From an uncultured Collinsella sp. (lineage in GTDB: Bacteria; Actinomycetota; Coriobacteriia; Coriobacteriales; Coriobacteriaceae): a stretch of 13,194 nt of DNA. Where the stretch lies: contig CAKUOD010000030.1 in NCBI GenBank assembly GCA_934668695.1, positions 1 through 13,194 of the forward strand, written 5' to 3'. Below the pieces are notes generated by a model that worked only from the letters and a program-made list of their open reading frames with translations, had not been told where the DNA came from and did no database searches. A program made the translations under genes and the position numbers. Position 1 is the first letter of the stretch, and the number at the start of each line of letters is the position of its first letter. Below are positions 12,331 through 13,194 of this stretch, in pieces.

Positions 12331-13194
12331 ATGTCCGATTTGATTAAACTCACGCCGATCTTCCACGAGAAGATCTGGGGCGGCCGCCAGCTGGAGACCG
12401 TGTTTGGCTACGACATTCCCGAGGGTCCCATCGGTGAGTGCTGGGCCATCTCGGCCCATCCCAACGGCGACTGCCAAATTGCCGAGGGACCGTACGCCGG
12501 CCACACGCTGTCGTGGCTGTGGGCCGAGCACCGCGAGCTCTTTGGCAACTGCGAGGGCAAGGAGTTCCCGCTGCTCATTAAGATTCTGGACGCCAAGGAC
12601 GACCTTTCGATCCAGATTCACCCCGACGACGAGTACGCCGCCGAGCATGAGAACGGTAGCCTGGGCAAGACCGAGTGCTGGTACGTGCTGGACTGCGAGC
12701 CCGGCGCCACGATTATCGTCGGGCAGCGCGCCAAGGATCGTGCCGAGGCCGCACAGATGATCGAAGACGGCCGCTGGGACGACATGCTCAACGTGCTGCC
12801 GATTCACAAGGGTGACTTTTTCCAGATTGATTCCGGTACCGTGCACGCCATCAAGACCGGCACGCTGATTCTGGAGACGCAGCAGTCGAGCGACGTGACG
12901 TATCGCCTGTACGACTACGATCGTCCCGGCACCGACGGCAAGCTGCGCCCGCTGCACATTGAGCAGAGCCTCGATTGCATCGATTTTGACGTTCAGGCTC
13001 CGACCGACGGCACGGTGACCGCGCCCGAGGTCGATGGCGTGACCGAGCTCGAGTCCAACCCCTGCTACACCGTCGATCGCGTGCGCGTCGACGGCAGCAA
13101 GACCCTCGACCAGCGCTGGCCCTTCATGTGCCTGTCGGTCATCGACGGCGAAGGCACCGTCTGCGGCGACCCCGTCCACAAGGGAAGCCACCTG
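12331..13194 (+). CDS. manA: Mannose-6-phosphate isomerase, class I, C-terminus cut by window edge
   Basis: Zinc enzyme that interconverts mannose-6-P and fructose-6-P, linking mannose use or GDP-mannose supply to glycolysis. 288 codons are visible with no stop, against about 315 for short bacterial forms, so only the end is missing. Zinc ligands fit the type I cupin fold: Q95 and H97 in SIQIHPDD, E115 in GKTECWYVL, and H172 in GTVHAI. R192 lies in the active-site motif VTYRLYDYDR. The N-terminus LTPIFHEKIWGG is typical. GGGGG (12319-12323) lies 7 nt before the chosen ATG; an in-frame ATG two codons earlier is too close to it. The gene follows the UTRA regulator after 72 nt and is probably in the same operon. 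A small inverted repeat (GGGTGC/GCACCC) occurs in the gap. Confidence 0.95.
   Translation, partial: MSDLIKLTPIFHEKIWGGRQLETVFGYDIPEGPIGECWAISAHPNGDCQIAEGPYAGHTLSWLWAEHRELFGNCEGKEFPLLIKILDAKDDLSIQIHPDDEYAAEHENGSLGKTECWYVLDCEPGATIIVGQRAKDRAEAAQMIEDGRWDDMLNVLPIHKGDFFQIDSGTVHAIKTGTLILETQQSSDVTYRLYDYDRPGTDGKLRPLHIEQSLDCIDFDVQAPTDGTVTAPEVDGVTELESNPCYTVDRVRVDGSKTLDQRWPFMCLSVIDGEGTVCGDPVHKGSHL

Noticed and set aside
11518..13191. Minus-strand open frame (557 codons) opposite GntR and manA
   Set aside because: Both plus-strand genes have full motifs and ribosome binding sites. The antisense frame crosses the intergenic gap and has no domain.

Overview
The window looks like chromosomal DNA from a GC-rich actinobacterium, most likely of class Coriobacteriia (a Collinsella-like gut anaerobe). 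This is inferred from base composition, strong AGGAGG-type ribosome binding sites, the long acidic TatA/B tail, and the gene set (Tat export, hydrogenase maturation, hexose-phosphate metabolism). It was not checked by any search. No phage, integrase, CRISPR, rRNA or tRNA gene was seen. Long open frames antisense to most genes are by-products of GC-rich codon usage.

Left part (1-5060, all minus strand): reading leftwards, tatA/B (GTG start) - tatC - hypA - hypB - a type IA topoisomerase (TTG start, running off the left edge). Junctions are tight: tatA stop and tatC start overlap by one base, and the hypA ribosome binding site lies inside the last codons of tatC. This looks like one operon joining twin-arginine export to nickel delivery for [NiFe] hydrogenase.

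Middle (5100-7184): an aminotransferase followed by a small STAS-domain anti-sigma-factor antagonist, both minus strand, probably co-transcribed. A small unrecognised 84-residue protein is encoded divergently on the plus strand.

7185-7555 is a gene-free, relatively AT-rich stretch. It holds a 234-bp segment bounded by 33-bp imperfect terminal inverted repeats (perfect over the outer 14 bp and the inner 10 bp), with a strong terminator-like hairpin at one end. It resembles a MITE or other non-coding repeat and is the least explained sequence in the window.

Right-middle (7556-11186, minus strand): nhaA (Na+/H+ antiporter), ppaC (manganese-dependent family II pyrophosphatase, with a clear terminator) and a ROK-family sugar kinase. 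The ROK gene is flanked by two copies of GGGACAGGTT; the upstream copy sits in the loop of a perfect 14-bp inverted repeat.

Right end (11539-13194, plus strand): a GntR/HutC regulator with a UTRA domain and class I mannose-6-phosphate isomerase (manA, cut by the window edge), probably one operon. The 352-bp divergent region between ROK and GntR is AT-rich and full of palindromes and a 12-bp tandem repeat. Together, the ROK kinase, UTRA regulator and ManA suggest a hexose or amino-sugar module in which sugar phosphorylation and mannose-6-P/fructose-6-P interconversion are controlled from this shared region.
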